Of a DNA stretch of 64,000 nt, positions 43,169 to 51,775 are shown one piece after another; positions within the stretch are counted from its first letter, which is position 1, and each line of letters starts with the position of its first letter. A program made the position numbers and the translations under genes. The notes beneath the pieces were generated by a model. That model saw only the letters and a program-made list of their open reading frames with translations, ran no database searches and was not told the DNA's origin. The DNA is from Achromobacter insuavis (GTDB taxonomy: Bacteria > Pseudomonadota > Gammaproteobacteria > Burkholderiales > Burkholderiaceae_B): positions 1-64,000 of the forward strand of contig NZ_CADIJR010000010.1 in assembly GCF_902859645.1 (NCBI RefSeq). Reading direction: 5' to 3'.

Positions 43169-43786
43169 ATGCATCAAGAACTTCTTGGCGCCGCGGCCGC
43201 GAGCCGCAAGCTGCTGCCGGGTTTCGCGGACCCGGTGAACGACGCGCAGGCCACCTTCCGCACCGCGCTCGACGCCATGGCGCATCCGGGCCGCGTGTAC
43301 GAAGTGGCCGCCGCCAGCGGCGTGCCGGCCGGCCTGTCGCCGGCGCTGACCGCGCTGCTGCTGACGCTGGTGGACGTGGACACGCCGCTGTGGCTGCCGC
43401 AGGGCCTGGACGCCAGCGTGCTGGATTTCCTGCGTTTCCATTGCGCCTGCCCGATGGTGCCGTCGGCCTCGCTGGCGCGCTTCGCGGCGGTGCCGGCGGG
43501 CGGCGGCGTGCCCGCGCTGGCGTCGTGCCATCCCGGCGACCCGGCCTATCCGGACCTGTCCACCACGCTGCTGATCGAGGTCGCGTCGCTGGACGCCGGC
43601 GCCGCAGTCACGCTGACCGGCCCCGGCATCCAGAGCCGCCAGGCGCTGCGCGCCGCCGGCCTGCCGGACGGCTTCTGGCGCGACTGGCGCATCAACCATC
43701 AACGTTTTCCGCTGGGCGTCGACGTGTTCCTGACGCACGGGCGGCAACTGTGCGCGCTGCCCCGCAGCACGCGCGTGGAGAGCTGA
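43169..43786 (+). CDS. phnH: C-P lyase subunit PhnH
   Basis: Subunit of the C-P lyase core complex, a PLP-transferase-like fold without the cofactor. The 205 residues show GFADPVNDAQATFRTALDAMAHPGRVYEV, the family start, and ISRQ-like ITLTGPGIQSRQALRAAGLPDGFW toward the C-terminus. It begins one base after phnG and ends one base before phnI, so expression is strictly coupled. Confidence 0.95.
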   Translation: MHQELLGAAAASRKLLPGFADPVNDAQATFRTALDAMAHPGRVYEVAAASGVPAGLSPALTALLLTLVDVDTPLWLPQGLDASVLDFLRFHCACPMVPSASLARFAAVPAGGGVPALASCHPGDPAYPDLSTTLLIEVASLDAGAAVTLTGPGIQSRQALRAAGLPDGFWRDWRINHQRFPLGVDVFLTHGRQLCALPRSTRVES

Positions 43787-43787
43787 C

Positions 43788-44903
43788 ATGTATGTAGCCG
43801 TCAAAGGGGGCGAACGCGCCATCCTCAATTCCTACCGCATGCTGGACGACTACCGGCGCGGCGACCGGGCCCTGCCCGAACTGAGCCTGGACCAGATCCG
43901 CGAACAGATGCCGCTGGCGGTGTCGCGCGTGATGGCGGAAGGCTCGCTCTACGATCCGCAACTGGCGGCGCTGGCGCTGAAACAGGCCGCCGGCGACGTG
44001 ATCGAGGCGGTGTTCCTGCTGCGCGCCTATCGCACCACGCTGTCGCGCTATGGCTACACCCAGCCGATCGACACCGGCGAGATGCGCCTGCAGCGCCGCA
44101 TCTCGTCCACCTTCAAGGACGTGCCGGGCGGCCAGATCCTCGGGCCGACCTATGACTACACCCAGCGCCTGCTGGACTTCTCGCTGGAAGCCGAGCGCGA
44201 GGCCGACGCCCTGCCGGCGGGCAACGAGCCGCTGGACAGCGCCATGCCGCGCGTCACCGACCTGCTGGCGCACGACGACCTGATCGACGCCGAGGCGGTG
44301 CCCGAGGGCGATCCCGAGCCGTTCGATCTGACGCGCCAGCCGCTGGACTTCCCGGCCTCGCGCGCCGCCCGCCTGCAGAACCTGGCGCGCGCCGACGAGG
44401 GCTTTCTCTTGTCGATGGGCTATTCCACGCAGCGCGGCTACGGCAACACGCACCCGTTCGCCGCCGAGATCCGCTACGGCTTCGTGGAAGTCGAGATGCA
44501 CATCGAGGAACTGGGTTTCGCCGTCACGGTGGGCGAGATCGAGATCACCGAGTGCCAGATGGTGAGCCAGTTCTCCGGCAACGCCGAGGAAGGCCCCAAG
44601 TTCACCCGCGGCTATGGCCTGACGTTCGGCTATGGCGAGCGCAAGGCCATGTCGATGGCGCTGGTGGACCGCGCCATGAAGGCGCAGGAACTCGGCGAAC
44701 GCGCCGATTCGCCGGCCAACGACCATGAGTTCGTGCTGTACCACAGCGACAACGTCGAGGCCTCCGGTTTCGTGCAGCACTTGAAGCTGCCGCACTACGT
44801 GGACTTCCAGGCCAACCTGGAACTGCTGCGCCGCATGCGCGCCGAACGCGCCGCGCCGGCCCCCGAGAACACCCGCCAGCTGGACGAGGCCATTTCCTCA
44901 TGA
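43788..44903 (+). CDS. phnI: C-P lyase subunit PhnI
   Basis: Nucleosidase-type subunit that, with PhnG, PhnH and PhnL, displaces adenine from ATP to form the ribose triphosphate phosphonate. The 371 residues begin MYVAVKGGERAILNSYRMLDDYRRGD and contain MGYSTQRGYGNTHPFAAEIRYGFVEVE and VSQFSGNAEEGPKFTRGYGLTFGYGERKAMSMALVDRA, highly conserved PhnI blocks. It overlaps phnJ by four bases. Confidence 0.96.
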   Translation: MYVAVKGGERAILNSYRMLDDYRRGDRALPELSLDQIREQMPLAVSRVMAEGSLYDPQLAALALKQAAGDVIEAVFLLRAYRTTLSRYGYTQPIDTGEMRLQRRISSTFKDVPGGQILGPTYDYTQRLLDFSLEAEREADALPAGNEPLDSAMPRVTDLLAHDDLIDAEAVPEGDPEPFDLTRQPLDFPASRAARLQNLARADEGFLLSMGYSTQRGYGNTHPFAAEIRYGFVEVEMHIEELGFAVTVGEIEITECQMVSQFSGNAEEGPKFTRGYGLTFGYGERKAMSMALVDRAMKAQELGERADSPANDHEFVLYHSDNVEASGFVQHLKLPHYVDFQANLELLRRMRAERAAPAPENTRQLDEAISS

Positions 44904-45790
44904 CGACTTCCCACACCCCCGGCGCCGCGGTCGAACGCGACGACCACTACAACTTCGCCTACCTCGACGAGTCCACCAAGCGCATGCTGCGCCGCGCGCT
45001 GCTCAAGGCGGTGGCGATTCCCGGCTACCAGGTGCCGTTCGGCAGCCGCGAGATGCCGCTGCCCTATGGCTGGGGCACGGGCGGCATCCAGGTGACGGCG
45101 TCGATCATCGGCCCGGGCGACGTGCTCAAGGTGATCGACCAGGGCTCGGACGACACCACCAACGCCATCAACATCCGCCGCTTCTTCGGCCGGGTGACCG
45201 GCGTGGCCACGACCGAATCGACCCGCGACGCCAGCATCGTGCAGACGCGCCACCGCATTCCGGAAACGCCGTTGCAGGCCGACCAGATCATGGTGTTCCA
45301 GGTGCCGATTCCCGAGCCGCTGCGCTGGCTCGAGCCGAGCGAGACCGAGACCCGCACCATGCACGCGCTGGCCGAATATGGCGGCATGCACGTCAAGCTG
45401 TACGAGGACATCGCCCAGCACGGTCACATCGCCACCACCTACGACTATCCCGTGATCGTCAACGACCGCTACATGATGCGGCCGTCGCCGATCCCGAAGT
45501 TCGACAACCCCAAGCTCGACAACAGCCCGGCGCTGATGCTGTTCGGCGCCGGCCGCGAGAAGCGGGTCTATGCGGTGCCGCCGTACACCCGGGTCAAGAG
45601 CCTGGACTTCGAGGACCATCCCTTCACCGTGGAGAAGTGGTCGGAGTGCTGCGACCTGTGCGGCTCGCGCGACAGCTTCCTCGACGAGATCATCCTGGAC
45701 GACGCCGGCACCCGCCGCTTCGTCTGCTCCGATACCGAATACTGCAACGACCGCCAGGCCGCGCAAGCCGAAAAGGAAGCCACCGCATGA
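44900..45790 (+). CDS. phnJ: C-P lyase catalytic subunit PhnJ
   Basis: Radical-SAM-type enzyme that breaks the carbon-phosphorus bond and leaves 5-phosphoribosyl 1,2-cyclic phosphate. The 296 residues carry the C-terminal cluster Cys251-x2-Cys254-x21-Cys276-x5-Cys282 (CDLC and VCSDTEYC), which is the CX2CX21CX5C set known from E. coli PhnJ. The N-terminal half has NFAYLDESTKRMLRRALLKAVAIPGYQVPFGSREMP. It overlaps phnI and phnK by four bases each. Confidence 0.97.
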   Translation: MTTSHTPGAAVERDDHYNFAYLDESTKRMLRRALLKAVAIPGYQVPFGSREMPLPYGWGTGGIQVTASIIGPGDVLKVIDQGSDDTTNAINIRRFFGRVTGVATTESTRDASIVQTRHRIPETPLQADQIMVFQVPIPEPLRWLEPSETETRTMHALAEYGGMHVKLYEDIAQHGHIATTYDYPVIVNDRYMMRPSPIPKFDNPKLDNSPALMLFGAGREKRVYAVPPYTRVKSLDFEDHPFTVEKWSECCDLCGSRDSFLDEIILDDAGTRRFVCSDTEYCNDRQAAQAEKEATA

Positions 45791-46563
45791 ACGCCCAACC
45801 CTTGCTTTCCGTGCGCGACATGACGCGCACCTGGGACGGCGTGCACGGTTGCCGCAACGTCAGTTTCGACCTGTTCCCCGGCGAAGTGCTGTGCGTGGTG
45901 GGCGAATCCGGTTCCGGCAAGAGCACGCTGCTGTCGGCCGTGTCGTACCAGACCGCGCCCGACGCCGGCAGCGTCTGGTACGACACCCGCGACCAGGGTT
46001 TCACCGACCTGGCCGCGCTGTCCGGCGCGCGCCTGCGGCTGCTGGCCCGCACCGACTGGGGCTTCGTGCGCCAGAACGCCCGCGACGGCCTGCGCATGCA
46101 GGTCAGCGCCGGCGCCAACATCGCCGAGCGCCTGATGGCGGTGGGCGACCGCCACTACGGCGAGTTGCGCCAGGCCGCGGGCAGCTGGCTGCAGAAGATG
46201 GAGATCGACGTCGGCCGCCTGGATGACGCGCCGGCCTCGTTCTCCGGCGGCATGCAGCAGCGCCTGCAGATCGCCCGCAACCTGGTGACCCATCCGCGCC
46301 TGGTGTTCATGGACGAGCCGACCGCGTCGCTGGACGTGTCGGTGCAGGCCCGCCTGCTGGACCTGCTGCGCCAGCTGGTGACCGACCTGGGCCTGGCCGC
46401 CATCGTCGTCACCCACGATCTGGCGGTGGCGCGCCTGCTGGCGCACCGCACCCTGGTGATGCGCGGCGGCGAGGTGGTCGAAAGCGGCCTGACCGACCAG
46501 ATCCTCGACGATCCGCAGCATCCCTACACCCAGTTGCTGGTGTCTTCCATTTTGCAGAGCTGA
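45787..46563 (+). CDS. phnK: C-P lyase associated ATPase PhnK
   Basis: ABC-type ATPase that binds the PhnGHIJ core but has no membrane partner. The 258 residues carry Walker A GESGSGKST at 39-47, the signature FSGGMQQRLQIARNL and Walker B LVFMDEPTASLDV. Start taken at the ATG overlapping the phnJ stop; a longer frame upstream belongs to the phnJ shadow. It is followed by phnL after two bases. Confidence 0.95.
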   Translation: MNAQPLLSVRDMTRTWDGVHGCRNVSFDLFPGEVLCVVGESGSGKSTLLSAVSYQTAPDAGSVWYDTRDQGFTDLAALSGARLRLLARTDWGFVRQNARDGLRMQVSAGANIAERLMAVGDRHYGELRQAAGSWLQKMEIDVGRLDDAPASFSGGMQQRLQIARNLVTHPRLVFMDEPTASLDVSVQARLLDLLRQLVTDLGLAAIVVTHDLAVARLLAHRTLVMRGGEVVESGLTDQILDDPQHPYTQLLVSSILQS

Positions 46564-46565
46564 CC

Positions 46566-47282
46566 ATGACTGTCGCGAAACCCATGATCGAGGTGCGGGG
46601 CCTCGGAAAGATGTTCACCCTGCACAACCAGGGCGGCATCCGCCTGCCGGTGCTGGAGGCGGTCGATTTCGACGCCGCGGCCGGCGACTGCCTGGTGCTG
46701 GCCGGCCCGTCGGGCACCGGCAAGAGCACCTTGCTGCGCTGCCTGTACGGCAACTACCTGGCCACCGAAGGCAGCATCCGCGTGCGCGCCGGCGATGACT
46801 GGGTGGAACTGGTCGGCGCGCCCGAGCAGCGCATCCTGGCGCTGCGGCGCGACGTCATCGGCTACGTCAGCCAGTTCCTGCGGGTGATCCCGCGCGTGTC
46901 GGCGCTGGACGTGGTGGCCGAGCCGCTGCGCATGGCCGGTGTCGAGCCGGACGAGGCCCGCGAGCGCGCCGGCGCCATGCTGCGGCGCCTGAACGTGCCG
47001 TCGCGCCTGTGGGGACTGGCGCCCGCCACCTTCTCGGGCGGCGAACAGCAGCGCGTCAACATCGCCCGCGGCTTCATCGCCCGGCATCCCATCCTGCTGC
47101 TGGACGAGCCGACCGCGTCGCTGGACCCGGACAACCGCGCGGTGGTGATGGCGCTGATCCATGAGGCGCGCGCCGCCGGCCGTTGCCTCCTGGGCATTTT
47201 CCACGACGCCGAAGTGCGCGACGCCGTGGCGTCCCGAATCCTGGCCTTGCGCCCCGCGCAGGCCGCCGTCGAACTGGAGTGA
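46566..47282 (+). CDS. phnL: C-P lyase associated ATPase PhnL
   Basis: Second ABC-type ATPase of the pathway, needed in vitro with PhnGHI for the coupling step. The 238 residues have Walker A GPSGTGKST at 47-55, FSGGEQQRVNIARGF and LLLDEPTASLDPDN. Stops two bases before phnM copy 2. Length and the FDAAAGDCLVLAGPSG start separate it from PhnK. Confidence 0.95.
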   Translation: MTVAKPMIEVRGLGKMFTLHNQGGIRLPVLEAVDFDAAAGDCLVLAGPSGTGKSTLLRCLYGNYLATEGSIRVRAGDDWVELVGAPEQRILALRRDVIGYVSQFLRVIPRVSALDVVAEPLRMAGVEPDEARERAGAMLRRLNVPSRLWGLAPATFSGGEQQRVNIARGFIARHPILLLDEPTASLDPDNRAVVMALIHEARAAGRCLLGIFHDAEVRDAVASRILALRPAQAAVELE

Positions 47283-47284
47283 GC

Positions 47285-48484
47285 ATGACCAGCACCTACC
47301 TGACCCACGCCCGCGTCGTGCTGCTGGACCGCGTGCTGGAAGACAGCGCCGTCCTGATCGAGGACGGCGTCATCGCCGCCATCGCGCCCGACGGCGCCCG
47401 CGCCGCCCACGAGATCGACCTGCGCGGCCTGACGCTGGTGCCGGGCCTGATCGACCTGCACTGCGACGCCATCGAAAAGGAAGCCGAGCCGCGCTCGAAG
47501 GTGCTGTTCCCGCTGGACTTCGCGGTGGCGCAGGTGGACCGCCGCAACGCCGCGGCCGGCATCACCACGCCCTACCACGCGCTGTCGTTCGCCAACAGCG
47601 ACCTGGGCGTGCGCAACAACGAGACCGCCGCTCAGGTGGTGCGCGGCGTGCGCGCCTTCCGCCAGCACAGCCTGGTCGACAACCGCGTGCACTGCCGCTA
47701 CGAAGTCACCGACGCGACCTCGGTGCCGGTGCTGCAGCAGTTGATGGATGAGGGCGCGGTGGACCTGCTGTCGGTGATGGACCACTCGCCCGGCCAGGGC
47801 CAGTTCAAGACGCTGGAGTCGTACCTGCAATACATGATCGGCAACCACGCCATGAGCCGCGAGCAGGCCGAAGAGGCCGCCCATGCCAAGACCCGCGCCA
47901 AGGACGGCGCGGTGCAGCGGGTCGAGACCCTGCTGGCGCATGCGCGCGGCCTCGGCATCCCGACCGCCAGCCATGACGACGATTCGATCCACCGCATCGC
48001 CACCATGCGCAACCTGGGCGTGGCGATGAGCGAATTCCCGATCACGCTGGACACCGCCCGCGCCGCCGTCTCCTGCGGCCTGCCCACCATCCTGGGCGCG
48101 CCCAACGTGCTGCGCGGCAAGAGCCAGAGCGGCTCGATGCGCGCCATCGACGCGATCCGCGCCGGCGTGGCGAGCTGCCTGTGCTCGGACTACCAGCCTT
48201 CGACCCTGATCGCCGCGGCCTTCGCGGTGGCGGCGCAGACCGAGCTGACGCTGCCGCAGGCGCTGGCGCTGGTCACCGCCAATCCGGCCGATGCCTGCGG
48301 CCTGTCGGATCGCGGCCGCATCGCGGTGGGACAGCGCGCCGATCTGGTGGCGGTGGCGCAGGTCGGCGCGTTGCCGCTCATCAGCTACACCTGGAGCGCC
48401 GGCCGGCTGGTGTTCTCGACCCACTATCCGTCCGCTCGCCTGCCCGCGCCTGCCGCCGAAGCGCGCGGCCTGGTGGCGGCTTGA
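47285..48484 (+). CDS. phnM: alpha-D-ribose 1-methylphosphonate 5-triphosphate diphosphatase, copy 2
   Basis: Second PhnM, 399 residues, at the end of phnGHIJKL. It is nearer to E. coli PhnM than copy 1: LVPGLIDLHCDAIEKEAEPRSKVLFP, the block DLLSVMDHSPGQGQFKTLESY (absent from copy 1), IPTASHDDDSIHRIA, MSEFPITLDTAR and ILGAPNVLRGKSQSGS. The metal ligands His-x-Asp are retained. The stop is followed after 17 bases by a MOSC gene, so the operon may continue. Confidence 0.93.
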   Translation: MTSTYLTHARVVLLDRVLEDSAVLIEDGVIAAIAPDGARAAHEIDLRGLTLVPGLIDLHCDAIEKEAEPRSKVLFPLDFAVAQVDRRNAAAGITTPYHALSFANSDLGVRNNETAAQVVRGVRAFRQHSLVDNRVHCRYEVTDATSVPVLQQLMDEGAVDLLSVMDHSPGQGQFKTLESYLQYMIGNHAMSREQAEEAAHAKTRAKDGAVQRVETLLAHARGLGIPTASHDDDSIHRIATMRNLGVAMSEFPITLDTARAAVSCGLPTILGAPNVLRGKSQSGSMRAIDAIRAGVASCLCSDYQPSTLIAAAFAVAAQTELTLPQALALVTANPADACGLSDRGRIAVGQRADLVAVAQVGALPLISYTWSAGRLVFSTHYPSARLPAPAAEARGLVAA

Positions 48485-48501
48485 TCCGGCGGGAGCAAAG
48501 C

Positions 48502-49044
48502 ATGCGGGCGATCGTGACCGCCGTGGCCGCCAGCGCGGCGCACGGCTTTTCCAAGCAGGTGCAGCCGGCCATCGTGCTGCGGCAGGGCGAGGGCGTGGAA
48601 GGCGACGCCCATGCCGGCGTGACGGTCAGGCATCGTTCGCGCGTCAAGGTCGATCCGACCCAGCCCAACCTGCGCCAGGTGCACCTGATCCACGGCGAAC
48701 TGCACGACGAACTGCAGGCGGCCGGTTTCAATGTGGCCGAAGGGACGATGGGCGAGAACATCACCACCCGCGGCATCGATCTGCTGGGCCTGCCGCGCGG
48801 CGCGTGCCTGCACATCGGGCCGCAGGCGGTGGTGCAGATCACCGGCCTGCGCAACCCTTGTTCGCAACTGGACCACTACCAGAAGGGGCTGACCGCCGCC
48901 GTGCTCGGGCGCGACGCCGCCGGCGGCCTGATCCGCAAGGCCGGGGTCATGGGCATCGTGCTGGCCGGCGGCGCGGTGCGGGCCGGGGATGCCATCCGGG
49001 TGGCGTTGCCGGCGCCGCCGCATCTGCTCCTGGAACGGGTCTGA
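48502..49044 (+). CDS. MOSC-domain protein
   Basis: A 180-residue cytoplasmic MOSC protein. The cysteine that marks the fold is in VVQITGLRNPCSQLDHYQKGL, and EGVEGDAHAGVTVRHRSRV and GTMGENITTRGIDL are standard MOSC blocks. Such proteins are thought to carry sulfur for, or act on, molybdenum-enzyme or N-hydroxylated substrates. The GGGAG ribosome binding site and 17-base gap to phnM put it possibly on the same message, though no role in phosphonate use is known. Confidence 0.88.
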   Translation: MRAIVTAVAASAAHGFSKQVQPAIVLRQGEGVEGDAHAGVTVRHRSRVKVDPTQPNLRQVHLIHGELHDELQAAGFNVAEGTMGENITTRGIDLLGLPRGACLHIGPQAVVQITGLRNPCSQLDHYQKGLTAAVLGRDAAGGLIRKAGVMGIVLAGGAVRAGDAIRVALPAPPHLLLERV

Positions 49045-49052
49045 CCGCGCCT

Positions 49053-49071
49053 GGCGACAAACCTTGTCGCC
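49053..49071 (+). terminator. hairpin after the MOSC gene
   Basis: GGCGACAA-ACC-TTGTCGCC forms an 8-base stem eight bases past the stop codon. No T-run follows, so it is a weak terminator candidate for the end of the phn transcript. Confidence 0.45.
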
Positions 49072-49165
49072 GGACAAGCGGCGGACACGCGCATCTGGTT
49101 AAATGGGCAATGACGAGGTGGCCGCGGCTTGCGCGGCCCGTCTCCCTTATTTTCCGGAGCGCACG

Positions 49166-49600
49166 ATGGCACGATTCAATTTCACCCAGGACCCCGAAGA
49201 ACCCGATCTCTGGGCCGCGGAAAACGTGCCCGTGGGCGAAGGCCGCCCGCCGATCCACGTCATGATCCAGACCGACGGCGAAGAGCCGGACGGCGCGGCC
49301 TCCAAGGTGGTCAAGGCCATCATCGGCAATCTCGACGAGCAGATCCTGGCCGCGGCCGATTTCCTGCTCGACAACTACTCCTACGAGCACTGCAAGAAGC
49401 TCGGCATCGAGGACGACCAGCTGCTGCGCGAGGAAACCGCCGAGGCCATGGCCGAGAAGGCCGTGCTGCGCGCGCTGTGGCTGTTCGACGAGGACGGCGA
49501 CGGCTACGAGCTGTGGTTCACGCTGCCGTGGGATCCCGTCCATACCTACGACGTCGAATTCGAGGACGGCGCCCCGGTGTCGTGCTCGGTCAACGACTGA
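49166..49600 (+). CDS. acidic hypothetical protein
   Basis: A 144-residue, strongly acidic protein (many Asp and Glu, theoretical charge clearly negative). It opens MARFNFTQDPEEPDLWAAENVPVGEG, has a central helical part (VVKAIIGNLDEQILAAADFLLDNYSYEHCKKLG) and a C-terminal beta-rich part (GDGYELWFTLPWDPVHTYDVEFEDG). That layout is seen in several uncharacterised bacterial families. A CCGGAGC ribosome binding site precedes the ATG. No neighbour gives a functional hint. Confidence 0.75.
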   Translation: MARFNFTQDPEEPDLWAAENVPVGEGRPPIHVMIQTDGEEPDGAASKVVKAIIGNLDEQILAAADFLLDNYSYEHCKKLGIEDDQLLREETAEAMAEKAVLRALWLFDEDGDGYELWFTLPWDPVHTYDVEFEDGAPVSCSVND

Positions 49601-49640
49601 GCCTGCCTGCCGCGCGCCGCCTCGCGGGGCGGCCGCGCGT

Positions 49641-50018
49641 TCAGCGAGCCAGCTCGAAGCGGGTCGCGCGGGCCTCGCCCAGCGACTCGTCATAGCGATA
49701 GCGCAGTTTCAGCGCCTTGCCCTTGCGCACGGCGGCCATGTCGGCGCCGTCCAGCGCCACGTCGATCTGGCGGTCGACGAATTCGGTGCAGTCGGTATCG
49801 GCGCGCGCGCCCTCGGGGATATCGGCCGCCTTCACATTCAGCCGGAACAACAGATGCGAGACCTCGGTGCCGTCGGTACGGTACTGGCGCATCTGCACGG
49901 GCGGGTTGGCGACGGTGCCGGACAGGTCGCAGGCAATGCGGGTCCAGGCATGGGCGGAGGGCAGGGCGGCCATCAGGACGGCCGCCGCGAGCGCGTGGCG
50001 CGGGCGTAGCGATTTCAT
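49641..50018 (-). CDS. hypothetical exported protein
   Basis: A 125-residue protein with a Sec signal peptide (MKSLRPRHALAAAVLMAALPSAHA) and a small beta-rich mature domain with two cysteines (RIACDLSG and ADTDCTEF) that could pair. Family not recognised. It is convergent with the acidic hypothetical gene and lies downstream of the dctA-like gene on the same strand, separated from it by a terminator. Confidence 0.72.
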   Translation of the reverse strand: MKSLRPRHALAAAVLMAALPSAHAWTRIACDLSGTVANPPVQMRQYRTDGTEVSHLLFRLNVKAADIPEGARADTDCTEFVDRQIDVALDGADMAAVRKGKALKLRYRYDESLGEARATRFELAR

Positions 50019-50124
50019 GGCATATGCAATGAGCGCCGCCGCCTTGGCGCGGCGCCCTTAAGGGGTGCCTGGGGGCTTCCATGTTGCGCCGGGCGTGTGC
50101 GCCGGTCAAGGCCGGCCGCCGCAT

Positions 50125-50156
50125 GAAAAAAGGCCCCGCATCACCTGCGGGGCCTT
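50125..50156 (-). terminator. Rho-independent terminator of the dicarboxylate symporter gene
   Basis: A 12-base stem (AAAGGCCCCGCA with its complement) around a five-base loop is followed, on the reverse strand, by a run of six T. It lies about 32 bases past the symporter stop. Confidence 0.9.
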
Positions 50157-50187
50157 TGCCGGAAAGCGGGGAAACGCCGCGGCGCGT

Positions 50188-51474
50188 TCAGGCGTCGCGC
50201 GTCGCCGTTTGCGTGGCCGGCGCGGACTCGGCCTTGGGCGCCAGGTCCTCTTCGTTGCCTTCCATCTTGGCGATGACGGCGGTGGCCAGGCTGTTGCCGA
50301 CCACGTTGGTGGCGGTGCGGCCCATGTCGAAGAACTGGTCGATGCCCATGATCAGCAACAGGCCGGCTTCGGGCAGGTGGAACATCGGCAGCGTCGCCGC
50401 CACCACCACCAGCGAGGCGCGCGCCACGCCGGCCATGCCCTTGCTGGTCACCATCAGCACCAGCAGCAGCGTCAGCTGCTGCGAGAAGCTCATCTCGATG
50501 TTGTAGGCCTGCGCGATGAACAGCACCGCGAACGACTGGTACATCATCGAGCCGTCCAGGTTGAACGAGTAGCCCAGCGGCAGCACGAAGCCCGAGATGC
50601 GCTTGGACACGCCGAAACGCTCCAGCGCCTCGATGGTCTTGGGGTAGGCCGATTCGCTGCTGGCGGTCGAGAAGGCCAGCAGGGTCGGTTCCTTGATCAG
50701 GCCGCCCAGGCGGAAGGTGGACTTGCCCAGGAACAGGTAGCCCACCGCGAACAGGATGGCCCACAGCAGCGCCAGGCCGAGGTAGAACTCGCCGATCAGC
50801 TTGCCGTAGCTGACCAGCACGCCCAGGCCCTCGGTGGTGATGGCGGCGGCCATGGCGGCGAACACGCCCAGCGGCGCGAAGCGCATCACGTAGTCGGTGA
50901 CGCGGAACATGATCTTGGCCAGCTCGTCGATCATGTTGTAGATGGTGTTGTGGCCCTTGCCGCGGATGAACGACAGCGCCGCGCCGAAGAACAGCGAGAA
51001 CACCAGGATCTGCAGGATCTCGTTGTTGGCCATGGCTTCGGCGATGCTCTTGGGGAACACGTGCGCGATGAAGGCCTTGAGGGTGAAGTCGCCGGTCTTC
51101 AGGCCGGCGGTGGCGGCCGCGTCGGGCAGCGCCAGGTTCAGGTGAGCGCCGGGCTGGAAGATGTTGACCAGCGCCAGGCCCAGCAGCAGCGAGATGGCCG
51201 AGGCGGCGATGAACCAGAACATGGCGCGCAGGCCGATGCGGCCGACGGCGCTGGCGTCGCTCATGCTGGCCAGGCCGGACACCAGGGTGGCGAATACCAG
51301 GGGCGCGATGATCATCTTGATCATGCGCAGGAAGATGTCGGTGATCAGGCTGAAGTACGAGGCGATGTCCTTGGCCTCTTGCGCGTTCTGCGCGTACTTG
51401 TTGCAGAAATAACCCACCACGACGCCCAGCACCATGGCGATGCCGATGTAACGCGTCAGCTTCTTAGTATTCAT
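50188..51474 (-). CDS. dicarboxylate/amino acid:cation symporter (DctA/GltP family)
   Basis: Sodium- or proton-coupled carrier of the DAACS family in the inner membrane; 428 residues with about eight hydrophobic segments. The Ser-rich substrate loop is LAFSTASSESAYPKTIEAL and the conserved transmembrane motif is GFVLPLGYSFNLDGSMMYQS, followed by MGIDQFFDMGRTATNVVGN. These are diagnostic, but C4-dicarboxylate and glutamate carriers share them, so the substrate is open. The ATG at 51474 starts MNTKKLTRYIG; the longer frame is leader. Confidence 0.93.
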   Translation of the reverse strand: MNTKKLTRYIGIAMVLGVVVGYFCNKYAQNAQEAKDIASYFSLITDIFLRMIKMIIAPLVFATLVSGLASMSDASAVGRIGLRAMFWFIAASAISLLLGLALVNIFQPGAHLNLALPDAAATAGLKTGDFTLKAFIAHVFPKSIAEAMANNEILQILVFSLFFGAALSFIRGKGHNTIYNMIDELAKIMFRVTDYVMRFAPLGVFAAMAAAITTEGLGVLVSYGKLIGEFYLGLALLWAILFAVGYLFLGKSTFRLGGLIKEPTLLAFSTASSESAYPKTIEALERFGVSKRISGFVLPLGYSFNLDGSMMYQSFAVLFIAQAYNIEMSFSQQLTLLLVLMVTSKGMAGVARASLVVVAATLPMFHLPEAGLLLIMGIDQFFDMGRTATNVVGNSLATAVIAKMEGNEEDLAPKAESAPATQTATRDA

Positions 51475-51775
51475 CTTCAAAAACGGAAAACAGGGACCCG
51501 ATCGGTCGGCCGGATAGGCCTTACCCGCCGGCATGGGGCGGGGCGAAGCGGTCCAATGACGGATATGCCGGAGGGGACCCGGAGCGGCGCGGGTTAACCC
51601 TTGGGGCGCGATGTTAACGCCGCCAACCTGACAGTTAGTTGTCAGGTTGGGGACGGGTCATACCTGACTGCCACGGTTGCCGGGGCATGACAAAATGGTC
51701 CGGCCTGGCCGGCTGCGCGCCGGCGGGCCACACAAAAAGGGCCGCACAGGCCCGCCCCCTATAGGAGACAGAGCT
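51475..51775. other. divergent gap between symporter and SMP-30 genes
   Basis: No gene is seen in these 301 bases. It carries a long inverted repeat at 51623-51650 and should hold both divergent promoters. Confidence 0.6.
51623..51650. promoter_or_regulatory. 11-base inverted repeat, candidate operator
   Basis: CCAACCTGACA and its exact complement are separated by GTTAGT. A third, partial copy (ACCTGACTG) lies at 51662-51670. Lack of a T-run argues against a terminator; it may be an operator for one of the divergent genes. Confidence 0.5.
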
